A program made the translations under genes and the position numbers. The notes below the pieces were generated by a model. The model was given only the letters and a program-made list of their open reading frames with translations. It was not told where the DNA came from and ran no database searches. A stretch of DNA of 62,000 nucleotides. Origin: Liolophura sinensis (Eukaryota; Mollusca; Polyplacophora; Chitonida; Chitonidae). Of the stretch, positions 43,305-54,594 are shown piece after piece. The DNA is taken from contig NC_088297.1 of the NCBI RefSeq assembly GCF_032854445.1, positions 25,599,915-25,661,914 of the forward strand, in the 5' to 3' direction. Within the stretch, counting starts at the first letter, position 1, and every line of letters begins with the position of its first letter.

Positions 43305-43744
43305 GGATATATTGACCTTGCAACTGAGAGCAGGTGTTGTTTTTTTGTTCTTTTCTCTTTTTGCGTCCGACTGGAAACAACTTAGAACATCAGATAGCAC
43401 ATCTGACATTAGTCGGTTTACACAGGCACGAACTTGAACATGTTCTATGTTAATGCGACTCATTGAATACCACTGAATCCAGTTATTTCGTTGATCTATG
43501 CGTGCTTGCATCCACCTGGAGACAGCTGCTCATGTTACATGTAGATTGGCTTTGTCTGGTTGAACGCAGTTGACCTACATTTAGTTACTAATTGTTTTAA
43601 TTTTCGGGACAGATATTAGTTGTGTTGAAAGTAGAATATTACATTTCTTCACTAGCCTTTTGGAAAAGTAAAGATATGAGTATGTTGTTCATTAGATGGT
43701 CTAACTATGTGAGAATAAAGAAACTCAATATTCCTGCTAGAATT

Positions 43745-43749
<5 letters not shown>
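43305..43749. other. Unique sequence with a possible poly(A) signal
   Basis: AATAAA at 43714..43719 would serve the candidate exon at 43130. Otherwise no feature. Confidence 0.35.

Positions 43750-43806
<57 letters not shown>
43750..43806. repeat. (AT)n microsatellite
   Basis: About 26 AT units preceded by (AC)n. Confidence 0.95.
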
Positions 43807-43808
<2 letters not shown>

Positions 43809-44011
43809 CAAGTGTCCCAAATATTAGAAGAAATAGGGTTATCTTCACCATTAGGATTCCAAAAAGTCATTGATTGAAGTCAGAATTTGAGTTTGTGCTT
43901 TCACAGGTCCTAGGGCTGAACAGATTGTTTTGTCCGATTAGAATAAAAACCTCACATTATGGGATTAATTTAATATTTAAGGCACACACAGACAAAATGT
44001 GTGAATCCATA

Positions 44012-44234
44012 GCCTGTCACCAATGCGGTCGCTGTGAGCTCTAAGTTCAGCTCGTGCTGGCTTCCTTTTGGCCTTTATGTGGGAAAGCCTGCCAGCAACT
44101 TGCAGATGATCATGGGTTTCCCCCGTGTTCTGCCCAGTTTCCTCTCGCCATAACGCTGGCTGCTTTCATATAAATGTAATATTCTTGAGTACAGTGTACA
44201 GCACCAATCAAATAAGTAAATAAATAAATAAATA
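44012..44234 (+). mobile_element. SINE family A, nearly full length (5' end missing)
   Basis: Begins in the tRNA-like head (CACCAATGCGGTCGCTGTGA, GCTCTAAGTTCAGC as the B-box region), continues through the whole body, and ends with CAAATAAGTAAATAAATAAA. Confidence 0.9.
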
Positions 44235-44985
44235 TAAATTCATAGCTGATATGAACATTGCTGCAAGATGGTAGCACGGTGGTGTTTGTCTCTACACAAT
44301 ATATAGGTGAAGGTTTGCTAGCATGAGTGTAAAATTTCCTTATAAAGTTAAACTAGATTTTAATGGTTGAAGTTGAGGCTGTGCAGCCCACTGACAGATG
44401 ACACCGTGCACTAAACCCACCGTGATTGTGTTTGTGTAGAAGATCAGAACTGTGCTAAGGTTAGTCGGCTTTTAGTTTTCTACTCGCACGAGCTAAAACT
44501 GGCTTAAAGATTTTTTAGATAAGGGAGGAGGAAAGCTAAGAACAATGAGTACCCTAAATGGCCATAAATTTACTCTTTGATTGATTTTTCCTGATTCTCA
44601 GAGTTTTATTAAGTTTAGAAAGCTGTTTTGAGGTTTGTTTGGAACATGAGAACATGATATTCTACAGGAAAATTGGAAGTCTCAGCACCAAAAATAATAT
44701 TTTGTAACATTTATTTGCTTCAGATAATGCATTTGTAGGGGTGAAATTTTAATGTATACCTGTTTAATGGATACGTGGAAAGGTATCATAAAACATAGAG
44801 TTTGGTGCTAAGTAAAATTAACAAAGATATGCCAAATCAAGGAGAAATTTCATCTTTGAGGCATATTATATCTTCTTTAATAAACCATCATTTCTGCATA
44901 TTTTCAGTCGATGGTCTGGAATAATCGAAATGACGTAATTGCTGAACATATTTGAAACGCGGAACTAGCATAGGGCCCCCATTTC
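44235..44985. other. Unique AT-rich sequence
   Basis: No gene, repeat or element recognised. Confidence 0.4.
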
Positions 44986-44989
44986 AGGT

Positions 44990-45312
44990 TTTTCTCACAT
45001 TAGGCATGTTCCCCCCACATTTAGGCATGTTCTCCCTCCACATTTAGGCATGTTCCCCCCACATTTAGGCATCCCCCTCTCCACATTTAGGCATGTTCTC
45101 CCCCCACATTTAGGCATGTTCTCCCCCCACATTTAGGCATGTCTCCCACACATTAAGGCATGTTCCCCCACATCTAGACATGCCCCCCCCCCCCCCACAC
45201 ACACACATTTAAGCATGCCCACCACTTTAAGGCATGTTCCCCCACATTTAGGCGGGTTCTCCCCACATTTAGACACTCACTCACCCACTCACTCACTCAC
45301 CCACTCACTCAG
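44990..45312. repeat. 22-24-bp C-rich repeat and CACT-rich end
   Basis: The unit is CACATTTAGGCATGTTCTCC then CCC, about 11 copies, with a variable C run including C12 near 45184..45197. It is followed by (CACTCACTCACC)n at 45275..45312. Confidence 0.9.
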
Positions 45313-46020
45313 ATTCCACAAAGCCATTTCTGACTTAAGACAAAATTTTGAAATATGATCTTAAAGCTTATTATAATTTGTTCAAATTAGGTTCATTTGG
45401 ACAATTAAAGACAGCCCCAACAATCTTCATTTATTCCAACTGGTGTAGCATGACTTTCATGGATTATATGACAATTTCAGTCACCACAAGTTATTACTGC
45501 AAAAACTGGTGTGTCAAAATCATTGTATCAGATACCTTCACTCTAACTTTCTTAAGTTTTACCGTTAAACCCCACGCACTCACTCTTAAGTTTTACAGTG
45601 AGTATACATATGTTTGAATCTCTGGCACTTTGCTTCGTGATTGCAGATAATTCCACTTAACCCGGGGCTTGTGACCCTATGTTCACGTTGAATTAGATCG
45701 TCACGTTGGATAAACGTGTATGAACAGTTGCAAACAAAGTGCAACTAAGATACATATTTTATTGTCAAAAATTTTTATACCAGCATGGCATGGGATTTGA
45801 ATACCGATTTCACTCGTTGGCCTTGAACATGCCTAGCGTGGTTCCAACATTACTGAAAACTGTTGACTTTCATGTAATGCTAATTTGAAATGTCTGGTTG
45901 CACCAGAGCTAAACTTGCTACATGTAAATTTTGTCAAGGTACGTGCAAATGCACTAGTTCTGAATGTAACAGAATATTCACTGTGAAGAAAAAACAAAAT
46001 TCATTCATTACTCATGAATG
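45313..46020. other. Unique sequence with a family B SINE tail remnant
   Basis: ACCGTTAAACCCCACGCACT then CACTC at 45560..45584 resembles a family B 3' end. The 89-codon plus frame at 45348..45617 runs through it and is not called. Confidence 0.4.
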
Positions 46021-46035
46021 TGAAACTTAGACCAG

Positions 46036-46091
46036 ATGCAACCTGAGTGATAGGAAACCTGAGTGATAGGAAACCTGAGTGATAGGAAACT
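46036..46091. repeat. 16-bp tandem repeat
   Basis: CCTGAGTGATAGGAAA repeated about 3.5 times. Confidence 0.9.
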
Positions 46092-46465
46092 GGAGACGGT
46101 TGGTACAGATTACTGGCCTTCTTCATTTCATTGCACTGTACTGAACCTGTGGTAGCCAGTGCTGTTTTTTGGTAGTTTTGTGTGCTTGTTGTGTGTACTG
46201 TGTGGAGAGGGCACACCCACTAGATTTTTTGCGAATGTTTCGTGCAGGAAACGGTCATATGAACTTCATAAATGGGGGCAGGGAGGGGGGTAAGAAACAA
46301 TCAAATTGTTTAGGCCAATTGTAAAGTTATATGGCGTGGACCTTGGTACATGTACCCGAGGAACTGAGCATGAGAGGAACAACCAGTGGATATGTCATTC
46401 GTCTCATATGGCACTGTCCTATATAACTGATTTTAAATGGTGTAACTCTTCAACATTTCTTTGTC
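46092..46465. other. Unique sequence
   Basis: Nothing recognised. Confidence 0.4.
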
Positions 46466-47920
46466 ATATTAAACAGTGTCACAGCCCAATCACACTGTGT
46501 AACAGGCTCACAACCAAACCATACTGTGTAGCAAACCAGTCAGACTGTGTCACAGCCCAAGTAGACTGTGTAGCAGAGCGGTCAGACTGTGCAGCAGCCC
46601 AAGCAGACTGTGTCACAGCCCAAGTAGACTGTGTAACAGACCAATCAGACTGTCACAGCCCAAGTAGGCCGTGTAGCAGACCAATCAGACTGTCACAGCC
46701 CAAGTAGACTGTGTAGCAAACCAGTCAGACTGTCACAGCCCAAGTAGACTGTGTAGCGGAGCGGTCAGACTGTGTAGCAGCCCAAGCAGACTGTGTCATA
46801 GCCCAAGTAGGCTGTAGCAGATCAATGACACTGTGTCACAGCAACCGTAGACTGTGTAGCAGATCAAGCAGACTGTAGCAAACGGAGCAGAGTGTGTAGC
46901 AGACCATGCAGGCTGTAAAAGACCAAGCAGAGTGTGTAGCAGATCAAGCAGACTGTAGCAGACCAAGCAGAATGTACCAGACTGTAGCAGACCAAGCAGA
47001 CAGTCACAGCGCAATCAGACTCTGACACAGAGCAATCATACTGTGTCACAGAGCAATCAGAGTGTGTCACAGAGCAATCAGAGAGTAATCAGACCGTGTC
47101 ACAGAGCAATCAGAGAGTAATCAGACCGTGTCACAGAGCAATCAGAGAGTAATCAGACCGTGTCACAGAGCAATCAGACTGTGTCACAGAGCAATCAGAG
47201 AGTAATCAGACCGTGTCACAGAGCAATCAGAGAGTAATCAGACCGTGTCACAGAGCAATCAGACTGTGTCACAGAGCAATCAGAGAGTAATCAGACTGTG
47301 TCACAGAGCAATCAGACTGTGTCACACAGCAATCAGACTGTGTCACACAGCAATCAAACTGTCACACAGCAATCAGAGAGTAATCAGACTGTGTCACACA
47401 GCAATCAGACTCTGACACAGAGCAATCAGACTGTGTCACAGAGCAATCAGAGTGTGTCACAGTGCAATCAGAGAGTAATCAGACTGTGGCACAGCAATCT
47501 GACTGTGTCACAGCAATCTGACTGTGTCACAGAGCAATCAGGCTGTCACAGAGCAATCAGAGTAATTCTGTGTCACAGAGCAATCAGACTGTGTCACAGA
47601 GCAATCAGATTGTGTCACAGAGCAATCAGGCTGTGTCACAGAGCAATCAGGCTGTGTCACAGAGCAATCAGACTGTCACAGAGCAATCAGTCTGTCTCAC
47701 AGAGCAATCAGAGTAATCAGACTGTGTCACAGAGCAATCAGTCTGTGTCACACAGCAATCCGACTGTGTCACACAGTAATCAGACTGTCAGAGTCATCAG
47801 ACTGTGTCACACAGTAATCAGACTGTCACATAGTAATCATACTGTGTCACAGTCATCAGGCTGTGTCACACAGTAATCAGACTCAGAGCAATCGAACTGT
47901 GTCACAGCCCGACCAAACTG
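46466..47920. repeat. About 21-bp minisatellite with variants, 1.4 kb
   Basis: The left part uses CACAGCCCAAGTAGACTGTG and TAGCAGACCAATCAGACTG. The right part uses GTGTCACAGAGCAATCAGAC plus T and a 37-39-bp compound with GAGAGTAATCAGACC repeated about six times at 47070..47300. ORFs of 68-192 codons inside (e.g. 47298..47876) are products of this structure. Confidence 0.93.
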
Positions 47921-50404
47921 CTATCAACCTGTGTTAAGAATACTAATGACTTATTTAGATATGCTTGTTCATTTCTAATTCAACAGATATTAATAGTTAT
48001 AATTCTTCAGCTTGTTTGCATTCAAGCATATCCTGTAGGCATTTTTTCTGTGTTGACAGATTAAAATTATATTTTTGTGAAACTGGCCAATCATGCCAAC
48101 ATAGTTTTTTCTCCAAAATTAAATTAAAAATTGCATATATTGCCCTGAAAGTTGCTCTTTCAGATATGAAAAGGTTGTGGGATTAGGGTATTCTCTACAG
48201 GAACAACAACAACAAGTCGGACACATTTTTTTTTTTTCACCACGCCTATATGTAAGTCATGTTGGCCGACATGATGTGTTCTCCGTGTTAATCACCAATT
48301 ACAGAAATCCAACAAGTTGAACTGTTAACCGAATTCAAAGTTCCGGAGATAGTCTTAGTTTTCATGTTAATGGGTTAATAGCCAGATAAGTCAGCTCAGC
48401 TTTTGTTGAACTGTTTCCACCTGCAAGTTCTATCACAGGTAAACATGTGAAAAGTGTCAGTCTGTCATTCTTGTGAAAACCCACCCCTTTCTTACAACTC
48501 CCCTCCCCCTCTTTCCCACTGTTATCTACGCTTACTGAGTCAGAGACAGCATTCTCACACAGGACCTGGCATAATAAGACAAAGATCTGGCCACTGATTG
48601 GCCCAAAGTCGTGCATACCCTCGTCCAAGCTTTCCAGTGCTCAAAAGTCCATTTTTGTGGAAACCTTTAACATTTATAAATTGTGTATTGATGGTGTATG
48701 TGTTTAGCGGATGCAGTCGTAACCCAAGGGTAAATAACAGTGCTGTGTACATTAACAGGTAAACCTTGTTTAATTTTCTCCTCAGATTTTGAGTTATTGT
48801 ATTTCACCTAAAGGTTACATTTGTATTTAAGTGACACAATTTTCTTGACTCTGAGCCACAAGTTTGGGAAAATTTGGTTAAATATTTATCGTCTTGGCAT
48901 CAGAGTATAATTTGAAGGCCTTCACGTGCTTCAGAGTGTATTGCTTTCCTTGTTCTTTTATTACATTAGTTATATGTCTGTTATCTTTATCTTTATTGGT
49001 AGTTTGTGTGAGTCTGGATGTATGGGTGGAGGGACTATAAAAATATGAATATATAAAAAGTTTGACAGTCATATACCACTCCTAAGCTATAAAGGTAGGG
49101 AGGGTGGGGGGTCCAAGTCTGGTGTTCGCAAGACCTATTTCAACATAAATGGCATAAAACATCAGTTTCCAAAGGAATACGTGAGAAATAATGTGTCAAA
49201 TACTAAATAAAGCTGGTAGTATGCGAGAGGGAAACAGTTGTCAGTGAAATACAGTATACTAAGTTGCGGTGTGAAAACAAGCAAGACTAAAAAGAAAAGC
49301 ATTGTTTGAAAACTGAAAAGAAGGATTTCTAACAAAGTAGAAGCTGGCTGTGAATGCAGGATACCTGGACACTGTAAGAGCAGTTATATTTGTATCTGAT
49401 TTAAGCCGGTTACAGCTGCCTTAATAAAATTTCACACATATCAGTAACTTTTTCTTAAAATTCAGAATGGCTCTTTGTACTACAGGCTGCAGTGATTTCC
49501 TTTTCAACTTCTTTAGTGCGTTTTAGTGATACTTACATGTATGACACCCCCCCTCCACCCCCCCCCCCCCCACCTTCCCCAATCTATTACAGGGAGTCTT
49601 TCTCCCTTTCTCTCTTTTAGCCGTACCAGTCTATGGCTAACACTACACCTGATTAGTTTGTTTCCTCCGAGATGGTGTGAGGGCCCTAACACTGGTCCAT
49701 GTCTAAGGCCAGCATTCTTACAAGAGGTCAGAGGTCATCTTCTGTTCATGTTGCAACTGCTTACTTACCATTTAGTTACATCCACAGCCTGAGACAGGGT
49801 TACCCTTTAGTCTGTGTGTGAAGGGGTGGGGTAGGGTGGTAGGGTATAGGAGAGAAGGTTTTGTGGCAGGGAGTGGGGGGGGGCGGGGGGGGGGGGGGAT
49901 AAGCCTATAAATATCTTAAAAAGACCTTCATAGTCTTCTGCTACAGACTTGTCTTCATAGCTAATGTGATAAATGTGCATGGAGTGGGTCATGTGTGGGT
50001 GTGAAAAGGGTATTTCTGTGATGGGTGAAGGCGGGGGTGGGGGGGAGAGTGAGGGTACTCAGCAGGCATCTACATGTACATTTTAAGTTTTAGGAAAAGA
50101 TTTTAGAAAAAACGTGAAAAAGGTGTATGTGTTTGTCACGGTATGAGGAATAGTGGTTGGGGACTTGGAAGTACAAGAATGCATGCACCTACAACTGCTA
50201 TTCATAGAATAACAGTTTGCAAATCTATTAAAAACAGAATGTCCAAAATATTTAAAAAGAAAAGAAAATGACTTGTACATTTTGTGTGCTGGAATAGTTT
50301 CTGAATTCCTTCTTTACTAACTCCATGTACATTCTTAGGTGCACAGTTTTACAAAGCAGATGAGTAAGAAATGGTCGTTGTAAAATGAGACTTTTGAATG
50401 AATA
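47921..50404. other. Long mostly unique stretch
   Basis: Contains mononucleotide runs (T at 48227, C at 49558..49571, G at 49880..49898) and a CCAAT-like box near 48595. A diverged block near 48001..48190 (CATTCAAGCATATCCTGTAG, GTTGCTCTTTC) is echoed at 53790..53900. No exon is called. Confidence 0.4.
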
Positions 50405-53375
50405 TTTTTTTTAAGTGTAATAGCCCATGCTTGCACAGCTGTTTACAGTGGAGTATAATTACTGTAATAGTCCACGCTTGTACAGCTGTTCACAGTGGAG
50501 TATAATTACTGTAATAGTCCATGCTTGTACAGCTGTTCACAGTGGAGTATAATTACTGTAATAGTCCACGTTTGTACAGCTGTTCACAGTGGAGTATAAT
50601 TACTGTAATAGTCCACGCTTGTATGGCTGTTCACAATGGAGTATAATTACTGTAATAGCCCACACTTGTACAGCTGTTCACAGTGGAGTATAATTACTGT
50701 AATAGTCCACGCTTGTATGGCTGTTCACAATGGAGTATAATTACTGTAATAGCCCACACTTGTACAGCTGTTCACAGTGGAGTATAATTACTGTAATAGC
50801 CCATGCTTGTACAGCTGTTCACAGTGGAGTATAATTACTGTAATAGCCCATGCTTGTACAGCTGTTCACAGTGGAGTATAATTACTCTAATAGTCCATGC
50901 TTGTACAGCTGTTCACAGTGGAGTATAATTACTGTAATAGCCCACACTTGTACGGCTGTTCACAGTGGAGTATAATTACTGTAATAGTCCACTCTTGTAC
51001 AGCTGTTCACAGTGGAGTATAATTACTGTAATAGTCCACGCTTGTATGGCTGTTCACAATGGAGTATAATTACTGTAATAGCCCACACTTGTACAGCTGT
51101 TCACAGTGGAGTATAATTACTGTAATAGTCCACTTGTACAACTGTTCACAGTGGAGTATAATCACTGTAATAGTCCACACTTGTACGGCTGTTCACAGTG
51201 GAGAATAATTACTGTAATAGTCCACTCTTGTACAGCTGTTCACAGTGGAGTATAATTACTGTAATGGTCCACGCTTGTACAGCTGTTCACAGTGGAGAAT
51301 AATTACTGTAATAGTCCACTCTTGTACAGCTGTTCACATTGGAGTATAATTACTGTAATAGTCCATGCTTGTACAGCTGTTCACAGTGGAGTATAATTAC
51401 TGTAATAGTCCATGCTTGTACAGCTGTTCACAGTGGAGTATAATTACTCTAATAGTCCATGCTTGTACAGCTGTTCACAGTGGAGCATAATTACTGTAAT
51501 AGTCCATGCTTGTACAGCTGTTCACAGTGGAGTATAATTACTGTAATAGCCCACACTTGTACAGCTGTTCACAGTGGAGTATAATTACTGTAATGGTCCA
51601 CGCTTGTACAGCTGTTCACAGTGGAGTATAATTACTGTAATAGTCCACGCTTGTACAGCTGTTCACAGTGGAGTATAATTACTGTAATAGTCCACGCTTG
51701 TATGGCTGTTCACATTGGAGTATAATTACTGTAATAGTCCACTCTTGTACAGCTGTTCACAGTGGAGCATAATTACTGTAATAGTCCACGCTTGTACAGC
51801 TGTTCACAGTGGAGTATAATTACTGTAATAGTCCACGCTTGTATGGCTGTTCACAGTGGAGTATAATTACTGTAATAGTCCACGCTTGTATGGCTGTTCA
51901 CAGTGGAGCATAATTACTGTAATAGTCCACGCTTGTACAGCTGTTCACAGTGGAGTATAATTACTGTAATAGTCCACGTTTGTACAGCTGTTCACAGTGG
52001 AGTATAATTACTGTAATAGTCCACGCTTATATGGCTGTTCACAGTGGACTATAATTACTGTAATAGTCCACGCTTGTACAGCTGTTCACAGTGGAGCATA
52101 ATTACTGTAATAGCCCACACTTGTACAGCTGTTCACAGTGGAGTATAATTACTGTAATAGTCCATGCTTGTACAGCTGTTCACAGTGGAGTATAATTACT
52201 GTAATAGTCCACTCTTGTACAGCTGTTCACAGTGGAGTATAATTACTGTAATAGTCCACGCTTGTATGGCTGTTCACAGTGGAGTATAATTACTGTAATA
52301 GTCCACTCTTGTATGGCTGTTCACAGTGGAGTATAATTACTGTAATAGTCCACGCTTATATGGCTGTTCACAGTGGAGTATAATTACTATAATGGTCCAC
52401 GCTTGTACAGCTGTTCACAGTGGAGCATAATTACTGTAATAGCCCACACTTGTACAGCTGTTCACAGTGGAGTATAATTACTGTAATAGTCCACGCTTGT
52501 ACAGCTGTTCACAGTGGAGTATAATTACTGTAATGGTCCATGCTTGTACAGCTGTTCACAGTGGAGTATAATTACTATAATGGTCCACGCTTGTATGGCT
52601 GTTCACAATGGAGTATAATTACTGTAATAGCCCACACTTGTACAGCTGTTCACAGTGGAGTATAATTACTGTAATAGTCCACGCTTGTACAGCTGTTCAC
52701 AGTGGAGTATAATTACTGTAATAGTCCATGCTTGTACAGCTGTTCACAGTGGAGTATAATTACTGTAATAGTCCATGCTTGTACAGCTGTTCACAGTGGA
52801 CTATAATTACTATAATGGTCCACGCTTGTACAGCTGTTCACAGTGGAGCATAATTACTGTAATAGCCCACTCTTGTACAGCTGTTCACAGTGGAGTATAA
52901 TTACTGTAATAGTCCATGCTTGTACAGCTGTTCACAGTGGAGTATAATTACTGTAATAGTCCATGCTTGTACAGCTGTTCACAGTGGACTATAATTACTA
53001 TAATGGTCCACGCTTGTACAGCTGTTCACAGTGGAGCATAATTACTGTAATAGCCCACTCTTGTACAGCTGTTCACAGTGGAGTATAATTACTGTAATAG
53101 TCCATGCTTGTACAGCTGTTCACAGTGGAGTATAATTACTGTAATGGTCCATGCTTGTACAGCTGTTCACAATGGAGTATAATTACTGTAATAGTCCACG
53201 CTTGTACAGCTGTTCACAGTGGAGTATAATTACTGTAATGGTCCACGCTTGTACAGCTGTTCACAGTGGAGTATAATTACTGTAATAGTCCATGCTTGTA
53301 CAGCTGTTCACAGTGGAGTATAATTACTGTAATAGTCCATGCTTGTACGGTTGTTCGCAGTGGAGTGTAATGATA
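50405..53375. repeat. 47-bp minisatellite, about 63 copies
   Basis: The unit is GTAATAGTCCACGCTTGTAC then AGCTGTTCACAGTGGAGTAT then AATTACT. Copies are highly alike and show a few alternative sites (TATGGCTG for TACAGCTG, GCCCACAC for GTCCACGC, GAGCATAA for GAGTATAA). These recur in blocks, indicating multi-unit duplication. Stops in all frames keep it free of long ORFs. Confidence 0.97.
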
Positions 53376-54037
53376 CACTGTATGCACTGTATTACAGCCA
53401 TTTTCAAGCGACCCTTTTAGATTCGTGCGCCCTGACACAAGATCACTAAAAATGTTTCTGTTAAGTTTCATTAATTTCTCATTCAAAGAATTATTTGTTA
53501 GCCTCAAAAGTATTATTTAATGCCACAACGTGCTTCTGAAAATGCATTTTTACAAAACATAGATTAGGTGAAGTACAGTACTCTACCATTTAGGGCTATT
53601 CAATCTGACAACCTGAGAAAATGTGCTTCTCAAAAGTCTCATGATAGTTGGAGGTTGGCTGTGAACGGCTGGCTGGGGGCAGCTTTGATTCTGGGCACCA
53701 CGGTTTCACAAAACCTTCTCGTAACTGTCACAGGTGGTTGATAAATAACATACTATCACTGTAACTTTTTCACATGTTTTCAAGGCATTTATTCAAGCAT
53801 ATTCTGAGGGCATTATTCTGTGTAGGCTGGAAATCAAATTGAAAATGTAAATAAATTGCACTGAAAGTTGCTCTTTCTTTGTGAAAACTTTGAGGAATTA
53901 GGGTAGTACTGTCAGAGTAATATACACATAGATGGGTAAGGATTTTGGGTTTGATAATGTGCGGGTTAAGGATTTTGAGTTTTGATAAAGTGCAGGAAAA
54001 GCTATGTAATGTATAGAACTGGATAAGATACAAGTTG
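53376..54037. other. Unique sequence
   Basis: Includes a stretch (53790..53900) resembling 48001..48190, a dispersed repeat of unknown type. No gene seen. Confidence 0.4.
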
Positions 54038-54226
54038 TTGACCTCTGGCTGTGACCTCTCTGACTTTAATGACCTTTCACCTCCATGACCTCTGACCTCC
54101 ATGACCTCAAGGCACTCACTGGTCATACAAGTTCACTTAGAAATTTTCCTTAACCTTATAATCCCCTCCAGAAGGTGATGTCAATCACTCAAGTCACTCA
54201 GATGACCTTTGTGACCCCTGACCAAA
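54038..54226. promoter_or_regulatory. Cluster of TGACCT (nuclear-receptor half-site) motifs
   Basis: TGACCT occurs at 54039, 54052, 54070, 54086, 54093, 54102 and 54203, with TGACCC at 54212 and TGACCA at 54219. Spacings of 1 and 3 bp (DR1 and DR3) occur in both subclusters. It may instead be a decayed short tandem repeat. Regulatory function is inference. Confidence 0.3.
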
Positions 54227-54594
54227 TCAACTCCTCTCCCTCTTGATGATGCAGTTGTGCAATTATTTGAAAATCTCATGGATCCTCTGCCACCTGACAG
54301 AATTCCAGTGTACATGTAACAAGAATGGCCAATTTTAACTTAAACTGACCTGATCCATTAGCCAGTGCACCTGACATAATGTCACCTGTAGAACAATAGC
54401 TCATCAGCCATATTGGTGGAGTATTAGCATGGGCTGGTATAGCAGGAGTTCTCCATCATGACTGTCAGAAAGTACCTCGACCAGTTATAATTATAACACA
54501 ACTGAGCAAGTAGAGAGTGTGCTCCAGAAGAACAATTTTATGATGAGCAGTGGGACATAAAACATTAACAAATTAACATGAATGTAAATACATG

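Noticed and set aside
45348-45617. 89-codon plus ORF
   Set aside because: Contains a SINE B tail remnant and no domain.
47298-47876. 192-codon plus ORF rich in SNQTV
   Set aside because: Follows the 21-bp repeat.
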